A stretch of DNA of 64,000 nucleotides, taken from assembly GCA_050084515.1 (NCBI GenBank), contig CM114273.1, forward strand, positions 3,286,001 through 3,350,000, read 5' to 3'. Both the position numbers and the translations under genes were made by a program. Below, piece by piece: positions 31,250 to 45,800 of the stretch (within the stretch, counting starts at the first letter, position 1; every line of letters begins with the position of its first letter). The stretch comes from Blasia pusilla (Eukaryota; Marchantiophyta; Marchantiopsida; Blasiales). Below the pieces are notes generated by a model. The model saw only the letters and a list, made by a program, of their open reading frames with translations. It searched no databases and had not been told where the DNA came from.

Positions 31250-34200
31250 AACTCACCCTGTGCTTCGGCATGCCTGCATATGTACCACTTCACCTTCGTG
31301 ACAAGTGTAAGGGATGGCCAAGGAGATCCAGAAATCTGGGAGATTCTTCTCTGACGCCATCGTGGCAGTAAATGAAATGAGAATTTAAAAAGCGGGTACT
31401 ATATTTGGTGCTGACCTCCCCGAAAACAGTGCCCGGCTAGACAATGATTGGGCAATCTAGTGCCTGCATCCATTGTAAAGGTAGCGTCAGCTGAACTGGA
31501 AGCTGTCAAAAAGTCAAGAAAGTGTGTTGACAAACCAGAAACTTTAACAACTATTCTCCTACTACATTCTTTCTGAACATGTACAGGCGCTCGTGACCAG
31601 TTCTTGGCCATTTTCATTTCTCAGTTCCTCGAAACAGAAGTTAAACTATGGTCGAAAATTATCGAATAAGTCTCAGATTGAACCGCGGTCCGCATCGTCA
31701 AAAACAACATGCAAGTCATCCGAGAGTGATTGTGAGAACATACTTCCGCCATCCGGATTAGACTCCGCCTATTGCTGGCTGCGCCAGTAAACTAGCAAGC
31801 TCCAGGCCGGTGATGACACTCGTGTGTTACGACGGCATGAGCGAGTGCACTTTTAGGCTACTATGCTCAAGTATTCGGATAAAACGCTTTTTCCTACTCT
31901 ACCTTATATTATCTCGCTTATACAGGACGCTGAACAATCGGTCATGCCGGGAAATTATCAAATAATAGTTCTCCACGAGAGAGGTAGCGATAAACAAGTG
32001 CTATTTTCAATGTACACGCATTGACAAGATAAAGAAATTAGTCTATTTCGAAAGTCGCATGGGTCCTTCGACGATCCGGGGATTATGCACTTACTTGGCC
32101 ACAGAGACAAATTGTTCGGGACTCTCAGGTGAATATTATGAAGGCCCATTTAGGTAATGTACCTTTTAGCTGCTACGCACGACGAGAACTTCAGGATCAG
32201 GAATCACGACCCAATGCTTCTTTACACCCACTTAATGCCAGCAATTCCTGGGCCCCGGTAATACCTGGTGACATCCTAAGAGACCGACTTGTACTTGTTC
32301 CCAAGTAGACACGTGGAGACGGACAACAAATGACAATCATTGCATGGTCATGGGAACATAGAAATGGCTGAGCATTTTAGAACTGATTCTTTGGACCATA
32401 TCTATCAGATTGTCAGTGGCCAATGTTGTAAACCCTGGCAAAACTGAAACTTCCTAAAGAAGTTACCAAATCTTGGAGTAGCGCGTTCAACGACCACTTT
32501 ACCAAACTTTCCAGGAAAAGATTTTCTCACGAGGAATTCCAGGAGAGTCCTGGGCAGCATTTCGTGACATGCGGTATCCGCTCAAGAGCACAACTAACGC
32601 AACCGCAGCGAAGTGATCACTTTACAAATTGAGAAACCTTCGACTTTTACCTTCCATCTTGTCGGGGATGAACCCGGAAGATCCTCAGAGCCCACCTTCA
32701 TTTCTGTATCGACCTTGATATCTCTCCAGCTTCCCATCTTGTCGAAACCCTGCTCAAAACCCGAGTAGTTAAGGTCAATAAATTCAAGACGCTTCGTGGA
32801 AATACGTTTATCTCCGGGCTCCTCGCAGTGAATCACATCGGATAGAAGATCACAGAATTCTTGGCTAACGTGTTCTCGCTGAATAAATACGGACTCGTCA
32901 ACCAACTCCACTCCAATTTCAACGCAAGTTCAAGACAAAGAAAACAACTTTTAGCGCAAAAAACACCTCAGAATGTCGTGCTTTGCCGCCGCTGACTCGA
33001 CCTCGATTGCAGAACCCCATTGATCTACGCCTACTACTAATAGATCAAAGGCCCATGACAACAAGAGCAGAATCGTCAAAACTTCACTCCGCAATCCACA
33101 ATCCACAATCCACTCCAACTTTTCAGCAAGATCAAAGCTCTTGGACGTAAATATTAAGAACAACCTAGTTTAGAATGATAAACTTTACACCCTCTGCTCC
33201 AATCTCAATCGGATAGTCTGATATTAAAGGCCTACACTACAAACTTGGTGATCCCATGGTGGAAGCAGTAAGGAATCGAGGAACTGGACTTAGCAAACCT
33301 CACGAATTTCAATCCAAATGAAGATACAGACCGCAACTCTCTTTCAATCCATCAGAGAAGCTAGCCTAGAGATGCCTAAAATTTTGTCCGCATCAAAACC
33401 TGTCTCTGATCGTGGCAGTACCACTCATATCTGAGAACAGACAGACGATAGCCGTGGAATTCGAATCCCAAGGTAGTAATTCATCGGCACAAATCGCAAC
33501 CCCAAAAACAGCTCTAACATCGATATTGATTGACAAGAACGCTCAATGATCCACGCCTACTTACCCATCCATCTCACGTCAACAACTCTGATTCGATTCC
33601 AATCATAGCATTCACATTTGCAATCGAACCATTAAACATTCTAACTCAAAGTAAGTACACTGGCAGCATGAACTGCAATTCAAACAGCTTTAAAAGCGAC
33701 TGTGATCGACTAAAGAACTGAAAGCACCTACAAGTGAGTGTTCAAATTCACTCGTAATACAGAAACAGAGGTTTTACCTTCTAAAACGTCTGAGTTTGCC
33801 GTAAATTGAGAACTTACGTGATCAAAAGTAAACCTATCGTGATGAAATTCGGGTATAGAAAAACATGAAGGAGAACGAACACACATTTGAATGAAAGTTT
33901 TCAGCTTCATTCGGCAGCAAGACAATTTTCTTGAGGCTCAAGGACACATCAGTCGAATTCTCTGATAAAATAAGAACTCTAAGGAATCCATTCAAGTGCA
34001 ACGTCAAGGACAAAATACTGAAGTGAAGATTGAAGTTCGATTTCGGCAACTGCTCTTATCGTTGTCATCCATCAAAAGCACCTGTGAAATTCTCACGTAC
34101 AGCTCAACCTGCCGGCTATCTACTCCGCAATTGATGTGCCAAAGACAAAGACCCTCGCATCCCAACCATTCCAATATGTGATACACCACAGAGTACAGAC

Positions 34201-35540
34201 AGTGAACGGAGTAACGGCTGCAGGTTGGAATACATGCCCTCCAAACGTGAGGGAAAAATGCCAGGGCACCACAATCGCTATCTCAGACTGACTCAGGTCA
34301 AGGCGATAGCAGAACCAGAGAAGTACAGTCCAAGGAGTTCATCCAGAAGTAGAGATAAAGGGAAACACCAAGTTCATCAAACAGTCTCCTCCGGAAAAGG
34401 AAATCACTTAAATCCTTGTCCTCCCGTCCTTAATTCACAATCACTCCCATCGTTACAACATTTGGACGAATCTCAAGTACGCCGATAATTCAAACCTAAA
34501 ACGCTCCGATGGAAATCCTTCCATGTCAAGGCATCCCTGAAACAGTGGTGGTCAAAATGCAGGAAAACATCCTACCATCCATCTAACAACGAGTTTTCGC
34601 TACAAGCGGATCTGTAAAGGCTCGTTCTGAGATCTCTCGAGTGACCTGCGCCACTCTGTACTCCAATTGTAAGGAAACGGCATCACTCAAACTCGCTTCC
34701 TCTGCCTCCGACGCCACCGGATGTCAGTCCATCCCATTCCCCTGAAGAAAAAACTAAACCGCCTGTCATTCACGTCCTCAATCGCATCGTTCGCTCGCTC
34801 GATTCGTCTGCTCCCATTGTTTCGGTTCAAACCTGCGGCCAATTCTCAACAGGCGCTACGGCGCGCCTCTAGTCCTGTGGACGGAACTCTCTTCCTCTCT
34901 GGGGATGGACGGACGGACCGGCTCCGTCCATTTCTCCTTCAAAGAGCCTATAACGTAGGCCTCCGTTGACTCTCAGACTATTAGTCGGTTAATTACAAAA
35001 AATAATTAGTGCTGATTTTGCTTAAGCGGGGTTAGTACGGAGCGAATTCATGCTACGGAGGACCAGTACTCTGGGCTTCGGTACAGAGTACACATCTTTT
35101 CTGCCGGATCGCCACCTGTCCTTCGGATGGACGGATATACTTCCAGGCTAGTCGTTTTGAAATATTACGGGCTACTGTTAGGGTGCAACCTACTGAAACA
35201 TAGGACTTTACCACGTGGCCACTGCCAGGAATCCTTCCCGCCATAGGATCAAAGATCTTATGGTCTATTCCACATGGTAGCCGTTCCCTACACGTAGGAC
35301 TCTCTCACCCCCAATCCTTTCGAGAGATTCCCTTAGCGCCAAGGTTATACTCGTCCTTTTATTTTTTGGATGGTAAGAAAGCTTACGGAATGCGTAGGCA
35401 GACTTCTTGAGGATGGATGTGGTGTTTTAGTGAGGAGTGGACTCCAGCATTGTTGGTGGCGGGACTACAAGTTTTGACATCCGGTTACCTCCTTAATTTG
35501 AATCCGGGAATTTGAGTACGCGTCCTTGTATGTGCTAAGA
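31250..35540. other. No gene recognised
   Basis: Base composition is balanced and several open frames of 60-105 codons occur, the longest on the minus strand at 32594-32911, but no domain is recognisable and a stop lies just upstream of that frame. A G-box core CACGTG sits at 35212-35217. A lineage-specific gene cannot be excluded without transcript data. Confidence 0.4.
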
Positions 35541-35583
35541 TGTTAAAAAATATTAGTTAATAAAAATTTAAAAAAATGAAATT

Positions 35584-36030
35584 TTTTTATCCACTCCTCA
35601 ATTACATAAAATTATCATTAAACCATTCTAGTAAATATAATTTTCATTAATTAAATAAAACTTTGCTACTTTCTATAATAATTATTATTCAATTTTTTAT
35701 CCATTCTTCATATATACATAAAATCATCATTAAACCAACCCTTCATAAATATAATCCTCATTGTCAAATTAAATATCATTATTTCTTATAATAATTACTA
35801 CTAATTTTTAATTTATTCATCACATGCATAAAATCATCCCTAAACCATTTTCCCGTAAATGTAACCTTCACCAATCAGATTAAATCCCACTATTTCCTAT
35901 AATAATTATTACGAAGTTTTAACTCATTCCTAACATACATAAAATCATCGTTACACCATTCTCCTATAAGTATAACTCCCACCAATCAAATTAAACTTTA
36001 CTTCTTCCTACAATAATTACTATCCAAAAA
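35584..36030. repeat. AT-rich tandem array, four copies of about 111 bp
   Basis: The anchor ACATAAAATCATC.TTAAACCA occurs at 35604, 35716, 35826 and 35937, spacing 112, 110 and 111. Each unit also carries TATAATAATTATTA-like and CCAATCAAATTAAA-like blocks. Copies differ by roughly a quarter of bases. It is satellite-like but short; a fifth partial unit may follow near 36048. Confidence 0.85.
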
Positions 36031-36269
36031 TTTTCATTTTTTCGAACACATAACAAGTCACAAAATAAATATACGAAAGAAAAAATAATAACATGTTACT
36101 ATCTTGTCCTATTATGGATGCTATCTTGTCTTATTCTATTTGTGGGGTTGAGCATTATAATTTGGATTAACATTCTTCAAAGAAGTACTAATATGGTGGG
36201 AGACCTTAACACGTGAGAGTAACACAACGTTTAGGATTACATAGTGAACATAAATGGTTAAGAAATGCT

Positions 36270-36299
36270 TACCTTCCATGGCGAGTGGCATGGAAGGTA
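36270..36299. repeat. 11-bp hairpin near Helitron relic
   Basis: TACCTTCCATG (36270-36280) and CATGGAAGGTA (36289-36299) flank eight bases. It lies on the 3' side of the minus-strand Helitron relic, where Helitrons have a terminal hairpin, but I see no CTRR end beside it. Confidence 0.5.
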
Positions 36300-36839
36300 G
36301 TAACATGTCTTATAGGAGAATAGGCATAGAAGGCAATAATATGCCTTCTAGATTTTTTTTAAAAAATTATGAGAGACGAAAAACGCTAACAGGTAAGATA
36401 ATGGAAAGCACTGACACGGGGAGTAACACCCTTAGTAACATCCTATGGATAAGAGAAAAATTACTAGTACAAAAAAATTATGATCAATACTAACACGGAG
36501 TGAGTCCAAATTTTTTATTACGACTCACATCTCTATTCACATCCGACGGTTGAAAACTTACTTGCAGAATGAATAACTTGCATCTACACTCGAAATAGAC
36601 TTCGAACCCAAATATCACCGGAAGAATACGTGGCAGCAACAGAGAGAGAACCTATTCATATAGCCTAATAGTAGGGGTCGTAATAAATTGATAATGGATC
36701 TGGACGTTTGGTGGTAAGGGGTGCATATCCACCTCATATGGCACCCTGCATGGGGGAATGGAATTTGAATATAGATTGTGAAGATATAAGACTTTTCGTA
36801 TATGAAATGAAGAGAGGTTTGTCGTTAGAACAAAGCTTT

Positions 36840-38460
36840 GGTATAGGGGATATCCATCTTCAAATTCAATAGTGAAGCTTACAAAAGGCTTTGGGAATCC
36901 TTTTGTATATTTTTTTCACTATATATATCCATACATGGGGCAGTGGGATTCATATGTCCACATGGCCCATACATCATGCACGTAACAACAATAGATTATA
37001 GTTTTGGATGACTTTTTGGATTAGGAATATTTGTTGAAAACAATCGTATCAAATTTTCCACTTGAACGCGGTTTTTCCTCAGGCGAAAAAATGAACATAT
37101 GGTAAACCCCTCATCCAAATTTCCACCTCATGGATGCATGGCAAAACTTATCCAAAAATACGCTTCTTCTCTATAAGGTGTAATAACTCCTTTTTCTCTC
37201 ACATACTCAAACAACTATATTTGGTCAATAGAGTCGATGAAATCTCCTCCCATTTCACATTTCATGTCATTGTTAAAAAGTAGTTAGACTTGCCAAAGTG
37301 TCTTAACAATCGCCACTCCATCTTAATACAATTATTGCATGAACGTGGATCCCCACTAAAATAAGATGGAAAAACAATGCGACGACAAAATGTCCTCCCA
37401 TCCCTATCATTCTTTTGGAAAGCATTCTTCAAACCTTGATATAATTTAGCACGCAACTCCTTGTGGTTTAAATGGATCCATAAAAAAATTCATATCTCAA
37501 CAATGGCATACACATCCACCATATACTCTTGGGTCAATCGACCCAAGCGCAACAATCAATTATCATCTTTAGAAGGAAGTTGAGTTTGAAGGCGGAATGC
37601 AACAAACTGCAAAGCAATGACATGTTTATGATTTGATATTATCCGATGATTATTCCAATCATTATATACCGGAATGATCTTCTTGCATGAAAGTTCTCAC
37701 TCATATCACTATAATTATGGATGTCTTCTTCTCTCAAATTGGATTCCATAAAATTTAACCTAGATGCCAATCCGCCTTACCATAAGGAAACATGAGAACA
37801 AAATGGAGGGATATATAGGCCTCATTCAAATCATATATTCGGTACACTTCTCCTCCATGCACGTAGTCGTACAACAATACCATTTTTATCAATTCCTTCA
37901 AAGCCATCATTAGAATTTTTGCAACCTCGAAATCTTGGAGCAAAGTATATCTTTTGACCTCTAAAACTCTCTTGCTTGCCTTCAATAGTATACAAAAATT
38001 TTAATATTTGCATTGTGTGTGATTTGTCGAAATCCTTGAACACGCGGATGAATTAAATTAATTAAATGTCATGTAATATTTCTTGAAGACCTCTTAAGAT
38101 TTGAAGTTGAGGATCATGATCTAAAACTCATTCAAGATTTTTCCAATTTCATGATCGGTATTATAAATATAAATTTGAGCAAATTTTGGGCATTCACTAG
38201 AAGGCGGATGGAGTGGGCCAAAAGAATGATATATTCCAGTTTGACTCTTGATATTTTCAATACCTTCTCATTTTTCTAATGCATGCACGTCAATTGAAGC
38301 CAATTGGAAGGTTGAATTGTAAGGTCGATAATGTTTTACAGAATGCATACTTTGAGCACAATCTCCCGACATCAACTATGATAAAAAAAAGGAGGACACG
38401 CCTTTAATAATCAGAGTTTAATCTGCCCATGCTCACAACATATTCCAAAAGGGTAGTTTT
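36840..38460 (-). pseudogene. Helitron Rep (replication initiator) relic
   Basis: Read on the minus strand, frames spell Helitron landmarks in the right order: FGICCEHGQIKL (about 38420), IYHSFGPLHPP and CPKFAQIYIYNTDHEI (about 38250-38160), GGEVYRIYDLNEAYISL and FVLMFPYGKADWH (about 37860-37760), QEYMVDVYA near 37530, LRAKLYQGLKNAFQ (37455-37410), RRIVFPSYFSGDPRS and HFGKSNYFLTMT (37380-37262), GLPYVHFF (37109-37086) and MYGPCGHMNPTAPCM (about 36980-36935), then FPKPF near 36890. The HUH nuclease motif, normally His-x-His in GLPHAH, reads Tyr-Val-His. Many stops and frame changes make it dead, and no helicase part was found downstream. Rep would start rolling-circle transposition. Confidence 0.85.
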
Positions 38461-38469
38461 GATACCTTG

Positions 38470-41400
38470 TGCTTTTAACCCTTTCACATTTCTAATATAG
38501 TACAGAGAAAGAAACACACACATCTGTCATAAGGCCAATTTAATATCATCCACTTATGGAATGAATACTTTGGCGAAGACAAGTTTCATGATATCAAATT
38601 CTTGTAATTATCACTTACGGACTATGTTCACATATTTACTCCTATTTCGATACACACATGGATGCATATCCGCTTGAGGTAGCTCCCAAAACATAATCGA
38701 TCGAAGTGGAAGCATGTGAAATAGCATGTATAGAAGTTACCACGTGAGAAAGTGAAATACCAACAAAAGGTATAATTTCATGTCCACTTCCAACCCTACA
38801 ATCAGAAAGTGTATGGTTAGAAAAAAAATATAAAGAGGTGAAAGAAGATTGTATAAAGGGTACATAAGATTTGAGATTGTGAAATACCAGACATCATGTA
38901 CTTTAGGATGTTCACATGGCACATTTTCTTTGACACTTGCAATTGGTTAAATTTGACCAATTTCAGTGTTGACCATATGTCGTTTTTGTAGGCAGTACTC
39001 ACATTGTCTTTGTTTTGTACGTGCTAGCTTTTCTACATTGAGAAAATGATTATGCCTTTATGCCTCTACACAAACAACTTTTCAAAAATCACAATAATAA
39101 TAGGGGTTGATGGAATAGGAAGCCTACATGGAAAAACACAATTATGGTTAATACACACACTCTCACTTAGTATCCTACTTTGCCTTGTGGAAAGGGCAAG
39201 GAAAAGAAGGCAATAAAAGATAAATGTGAGTTAGGAAGCATACGTGAGAGATTGAAACAATCAAGGGGCTCCATATTTGGCGGACACGCGTCTTTGCATT
39301 TGAGCATGACCATGAAGAATATACTTCGATCCTCTGGTATTAGACGTGCATGAAGGGGTAGGTAGTATGCAATAGAGGTGCAAATTATGCTCTAGAAAAA
39401 CATATCTAGGTTCCAAACAAAAAAAGAATATAACATAAGGTATGTATTCAAAGAAGAACTTACAGTTGAGATAGAACATATGCATCACCAATGGAAGTTG
39501 AGATTAGACAATTCGGAACCCTACATGCACAAACACTTATAAACTTTTCATATTAGAGAATATCTATTGGAATGGTTTCTAAAACATTCTCAATGATACT
39601 CCTAATGACTTTTGTGGTTAGGGGAAAAAAATGGAAGGCAAAGAAAATGAAGTTTAAGTTAGGAAGTGTACATGACTAATGGAAAAAATGGAGGAGCATC
39701 TTCTTGTGCCAGTGTACATCTTCTCATCTAAGCCTTGGCATGAAGTACCTTTTGAAAATCTCAAAGGTCTTCGGAATGTGTAGGAATGGATATTCCACGA
39801 AGAAGGTACACGTTAAGATGTGCAAGATCAATACGTATATATAGAATGCTTACCGTACTTAAAGAATGTACCATATTGTATATATGGAAAGAACAACTAA
39901 AGTGAGAGATGGAGCATGAGAAACAGTGTCTAGATTGGAAGGATTAGGAAGCTTGCATGGAGGAGGAAAAAAAATCATGTAAGAAAGATTCAAAAATATG
40001 GAGAATATGAGATTATTTTTCATATATTCTAAAACATATGCTCCTAGTGTGGTCTATTTTTTCTTATCTACATAAAAATTTGATTATGCATGTACCATAT
40101 ATCTTGAGTTATCATAATCTTTTCCTTAGTCGATTAAGTCTATTACTAAGAAACAAAAATTTCCATAAAAAATATTGGAATTATACACACATAGAAGCAC
40201 TCACATACAATTCTTGATTTCCCATAAAATCCCAAATATTAGAAAATAACAATTATATCCAATACCATTCTAGATTTGTTTGTTTCCCATCATTCAATTT
40301 AGAAGAAGTCTCTACAAATTTTTCCATTCAAGCTCAAATCTATATACTAATTAGAGGAGGATTTTTTTCTTGGTGTCTATTGAAAAATACATTGTGAACC
40401 ATTGTAGTGAAGAAGAAAATCCCTGAAGTCATGAAAACCTTACTAGTATCCAATTCATGCGAAAGCCATCAAATTTTGATGGTAGGCTCTTATGGCACCT
40501 TGGGGATAGCTTAGAGTGTGCAAGACTAATGTGCAACACACTAGGAGTTTCTGAGAGTTTGGGGCCAAATTTATGTTTCTTTTGGATCACATGAGGGGAG
40601 CTTGTTCCTTTTGGCTTGTTGCAATGAAGCCAGTTAGGATTGAGGATCTGCCTCAAGCTACATCAAAAGGGATTAGGCCGTAGATGGAGGAAAAATATGT
40701 GTTTCTAACCATACAAATAGTGTGTCGTGTTCAAAATTGAATTGGTGAACGGGGTCATAGAAGAAGGTTAAGATGGGAGGGCGTTGACATAGTTATGGAT
40801 CAAATCATAGTCATATTTCAAGGCTTGATTGTTATAATAGTCAGAGCAGCAAAGAAATTAGGAGAGAAGATGGAAAATTGAGAGCTTGTCACTTTCAACT
40901 AATTTTTATTCGCGGGCGGGTTGATTTAGGTTTGGTTGTACCATTTAGGATATGTCGTCCACATACACATCACTACATAATCCACATCATTGGTCACTCC
41001 ACACAACATACAACATTGAATTGATCTTGTCAACACACGGATAGATCCTCACATCTACAAAATAAGCTCACTTATCTACATTGTGACCACACAACAAAAT
41101 CAAAGTAAGACTCACATGGCCAACTCCACTCTTGAATTTGCATTGGCATATTGAGTCACATCCATCCTTCACTATGAGGGAATCCAAATGCTAACATCCT
41201 AGTTCCTACCACATATTAGGAAGATGGCTCGAGAAAGCCATCATCAAGTTACAAATTAATTAACCCTAACTTGGTCAACATGTTATCAAGCCAAAAAAAA
41301 GCAAAAGAGGGGAATCGTCAGAGATGACATCGATCTCATTCAATACCTCAGGACGAAGTTACACCCTAAAGAATCGTCGATCCTCTATGTCATAGATGCG

Positions 41401-42820
41401 ATAAAACTGTACATGTCGGCTAACTAAGTTGGGATAGTGACACAAAGGAAGTCACATCCCAAGAAACAAGCCTTCATAAAATAAGAAGTGATATTTATTT
41501 ATGGAAATCCATTGTATTTATTTTATGATCTCAATTATCTCTATCCAAATTCTATTTGGATTGCTATTTTGATGGGGGGATATTCAACATGGTTGCACAC
41601 ACACAAAGTATGTTTCCATATACTTATGTTTGTCCTAGGGGTAAAAATGTCCATGCCGAACCAACCGCACATACCCCACGTCCATATCCAATCCACCATG
41701 CCTACATCCCCACCAACCGATCCTTGCATTCTTCCAACCTGTGTCCCTCTTGCAATCCCGCCCACATACAACTTGCTTCCGGCCCATGCAAGAAGAGTCA
41801 AGCTAGGTATGTGCATGTGTGCCCTACACTTTGTCCGCATACCACTCGCGCCAAATTAATTTCTTTTTTTCTTGCCCTTGCCTCACTTACGGGGGTTGGA
41901 TCATTTACGTCTTGCCCACACCCTTCATGCGCCTACTTGTGCTTGGCGGGAATCCGGCCCATTGCATGCAACCCATTCTTGTGCCCAAACGAACAACCTG
42001 GATGCGGGAAAAACGTGAGTGCGGGATGGTATGGTTGTTTTCAGACTTGTCTGGATGGGTCCGTTCTTGTGTAGTGTAACCTTAATATTTAAGCTAGGTC
42101 TACGACACCATAACCTCTCCAATCACCTCCACCCATGTTGAAGAGTTTTTTATAAACTCCACTCCCATTTGAGAGTTTAGTTCTTTGATCATGCGTGAGC
42201 TCTTGATTTGAGCACATCATTTCATGTTCTTTATGTGAGTGTTGGCTCATGGAAGAACGTATGATTCCATTTGTTCTTTGCATATCTTCTTATTTGTAGT
42301 TGGTCCTTAATTAACCTTCTGAACATGTTGGATCATATGGTTGCTACAACTAAGGATGCTTTTTTTTTTAAGGTTGGATGCCATTTGATCTCTTGCATTC
42401 AATAGTCACTCTCCATGGGTCAAACCATCAAATTTTAATTCACAATTTGTAGAATAGACATTGGGACTTTATGACCAAATCGACCCATTTGTCGTAATTG
42501 AATTTATGTTATTTTTCATGAACCCAAAAATACTAGAAAATATGGTCCTAATTGGAATTCTTTTTGCTCCACCACTTCCATGTTTTTCTCCAAACAAGCC
42601 GTATTCTGACTCGAAGGGATTGCATAACATCATTAAGCTTCACTACCTTGTTCATCTATATAGAATGGGAACCCTCTAGCTTGGTTACACATACCATGGA
42701 GAAAAAGGCTCATGCATGAATTCAATGGAAAAACCTCCATTTATGTAGTCTAATATCCAAAGTTGATTTAAGATATATCATTTCCTATTATGGGATGGAT
42801 TCCACGTCGGTGTTTGCGAA
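38470..42820. other. AT-rich stretch, no gene; possible repeat at 41585-42080
   Basis: No protein motif is recognised on either strand. 41585-42080 is more C-rich and starts with CATGGTTGCACACACACAAA, like the ends of the dispersed foldback family, and its 172-codon open frame (41556-42074) looks like low-complexity chance coding. The rest is AT-rich with short frames. Confidence 0.45.
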
Positions 42821-42829
42821 AGTCCAGTT

Positions 42830-45800
42830 TTTTGAGTTCAACATATGAAGGAAGTTACAAAGAGACACTTCTTATGCACAACCCTCTACTACATGTAATG
42901 GTGTTAGTGAGGCACAAGTATTGTTACATGCATATGAAGAGAGGCATGCCATTTCAATACCCTTGAGGTACTCTTCGAGTTTTTTTTTGGTCCCAAATAT
43001 CTAACATACTATTGGCCAACATAGGGATGTTTATAACCATACTAAGTAGCCTATTATAACTAGGGGGACTCTCTATCTAAAAAGGATTGACGTGATTGTT
43101 CTCTACCCTCATCGAACAAAGAGAAAATGTGATCGTAGTCATTCTTAGACGAGTAAAATAATGTATGTCTTAACAATATCTATCCATAGCCCGATATTTC
43201 CATGGCTCAAGCTAATTAGACTTGTAGTGGATTGATAATATTGTAATGGAAGTTTACATAACATGGTTACAATGACACTCATGGTTGTTCACATAAACCA
43301 TCATCAAACCCTTCTCGACCCCTCTCACAGAGCGATAATTTTAAATTGGAATGGCTTTAGTGCTTGAGGATTGAACGTTAAAATTCAAGAGCTCAACATC
43401 TGGTCTCTCTTTTGAAAGATAGTCATAGAAAGCCACTAAATGCATGCAACCTCTTGCTACATGTAGTAGTGGTCGCGAGGTAGATGTGTGCCACCAAACG
43501 CACATGAAGAGACGTGAGTCGTTTAAGTACCCTTCAAGCACCCTCACAACCATTTTTTATGGTTATAGTTGTATGATAGAGTATTTTCCGACGTAGGGGT
43601 GAATCCAATTACATATATTATTGTGGGCCCAATGAACACTCTCAACATGGAACTCAAATGCATGGAGTTTACATTCCACAAATTTAATTTCCAAACAGAG
43701 TCCAATTAATATGTTCACCACATATTGAGATTTGTTTCACCACATATTGACATCATTGGAAGATGCATATATCAACACCCTTCTTTTTTGCTAGAATGGT
43801 GGCAGATAGTGTCATAGTTGGGGAACTTTTAGGAGGAATATTGTTATGTTGTCTTCCTTTATGTGCAATGCGTCAACCCAATCCATCTTCCTTTGCAAGG
43901 AAAGTTCTACCGCCATACCAACGAGCATATCAATCACAAACATATCATGGTTTTTTCCTCCTCTTAGAACTAGTATGGTATTGTATTCAATTTTTTCCTT
44001 CCGAGTTAATATGGATTTCATCTATTGCAAAATACTGTTGACCAAGGGTTGCTTGAACTTACTAGATAATTTGTGCAACTTATAATTCTCTTCATCACCT
44101 CCTAGATATCATCGATTTTTTGCCTCACATTGTGGCAAAGTACGTATCAGTGTACTCCTTTTTTTCATAGGAAAACACATACTAAACTTCTTCGCACATA
44201 TCCTAATCTGGTTCAAGAAAATCTTCTGGTCTCTCTTTTGAATCACCAGTAAACGCTTGAGGACCCAAATTTAGCACCTTGGTAGAATAGAATATGCATT
44301 TGTGTGGCTGGATAGTGGTAAACACTTCACCTACAATTTTTGGGATTAGAGAATAAGAGGAGGTCAGATAATGCATTGATGAAAAATATCACATCCTAAA
44401 AAAATAGAGTTCATATGATGAATAGGAAAGTAAGTTAAGTTTTTCATTTTCTAACTTGTGTTTGCATCTGAATCCCTCCGTTGCATTTGGACATATGCAA
44501 GCAACATTCTTTACATCATAATTGCACATGTTCGGCCAAGATCCAGGTCTTGATTTGCTTGAAAGTTTAGAAAAATTTTCCCCAACACTACCTCAAACAT
44601 AACATTTTCATAAGGAATTGTCTTGGCATTTTTTTAGAGCCATGATCATCACGTATGGATGGCTTTGTTACATACATGTACTTTAAATTTGAGAAATGCA
44701 ATGAACTAAAAGACTTCCTCAATTTCCATGGCAAGAAATTCAACTAACCAAATAATTTGATTGGTTCCTTTTGTGGGCATGCTTGCTCGGAGACAAGTCT
44801 TAGATGTGGCATGCCACCTTTTTTATGGCCGCATTGGTTTCTTGTGAAAACTAGGCTTGATTTTGATAACCAATCTCCCATGTCACAAACTTTGGGTGCC
44901 AATAATTTGCACAATTTTTGATATAATGTTGTTTGTTCACCTCCCACTTATGAACAAACTACAAAGATTCTAACTCTAAATTTGTATAGTCGTAATCCCA
45001 TATGTTTAACAAAAGTTTTAAATTGCGTCACAAAATTACTAATTTTGAATCCATACTACATATATAGTAGTAGATTAACAAAAACACACTATTTTTTATA
45101 GGCCTCATTTGATCTTTATTTTGGTTATAGGGCATTGCATACGTTGGTGCCTTAATCAACTCTACTTCACATGCAAAAATATAGAGATGAATAGGGACAA
45201 TAGGGAAGACTTGTCTTATGGGATATTTTTCCTCCGTAGAATTAGTCACTATGAAGTAAAAAGGTCTCCATGAAATGTGTTCATTTTCTCTTATTGGAAT
45301 CATGCTTTCAACTTTAATTTAATGCACAACTATCAATACCTCTACAATATCTTCATGTATATGGCCTTGATATTATGCATGACATCAACGCATATACCAC
45401 TAGAATCCCCAAATCGTGCAAGATTTTGAAATATCCATAGAATAGATAATTCTGGAGCAAAATTTTGGTTGATGGTGTCGCCAAAAGGCTTGTAGAATAT
45501 GACGTACTCCAAGTGCCTTTGCTCCTACATTTGCATCGCAAAGGCACCAAAGCCTCCTTCACGCCTCCTCATGGCACTCTTAATCTTAAGGTTGTCTTGG
45601 TATGTCAACATTGCATCTCTTGATGGATGATGCACAGCTTGAATATTTTCTTCGACATGGTCTTTTATTCTATAATGAGGAAAATTTCTCACACGAAGTA
45701 AACCCTTTACAAAGTCTCGACGAGTGGAAAAAAATTTGGGGTCTATATTTGCATTGAGATTGTGGAACTCCTATTAAGATCACCCTAACAAATAGTCCCA

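Noticed and set aside
32594-32911. 105-codon minus-strand frame as a gene
   Set aside because: Composition is protein-like but a stop lies just upstream, the first codon is GTG, and no domain or partner exons could be found.
41556-42074. 172-codon plus-strand frame
   Set aside because: Cys/His/Pro-rich text from a C-rich repeat; no domain, and neighbouring frames are open to a similar degree.
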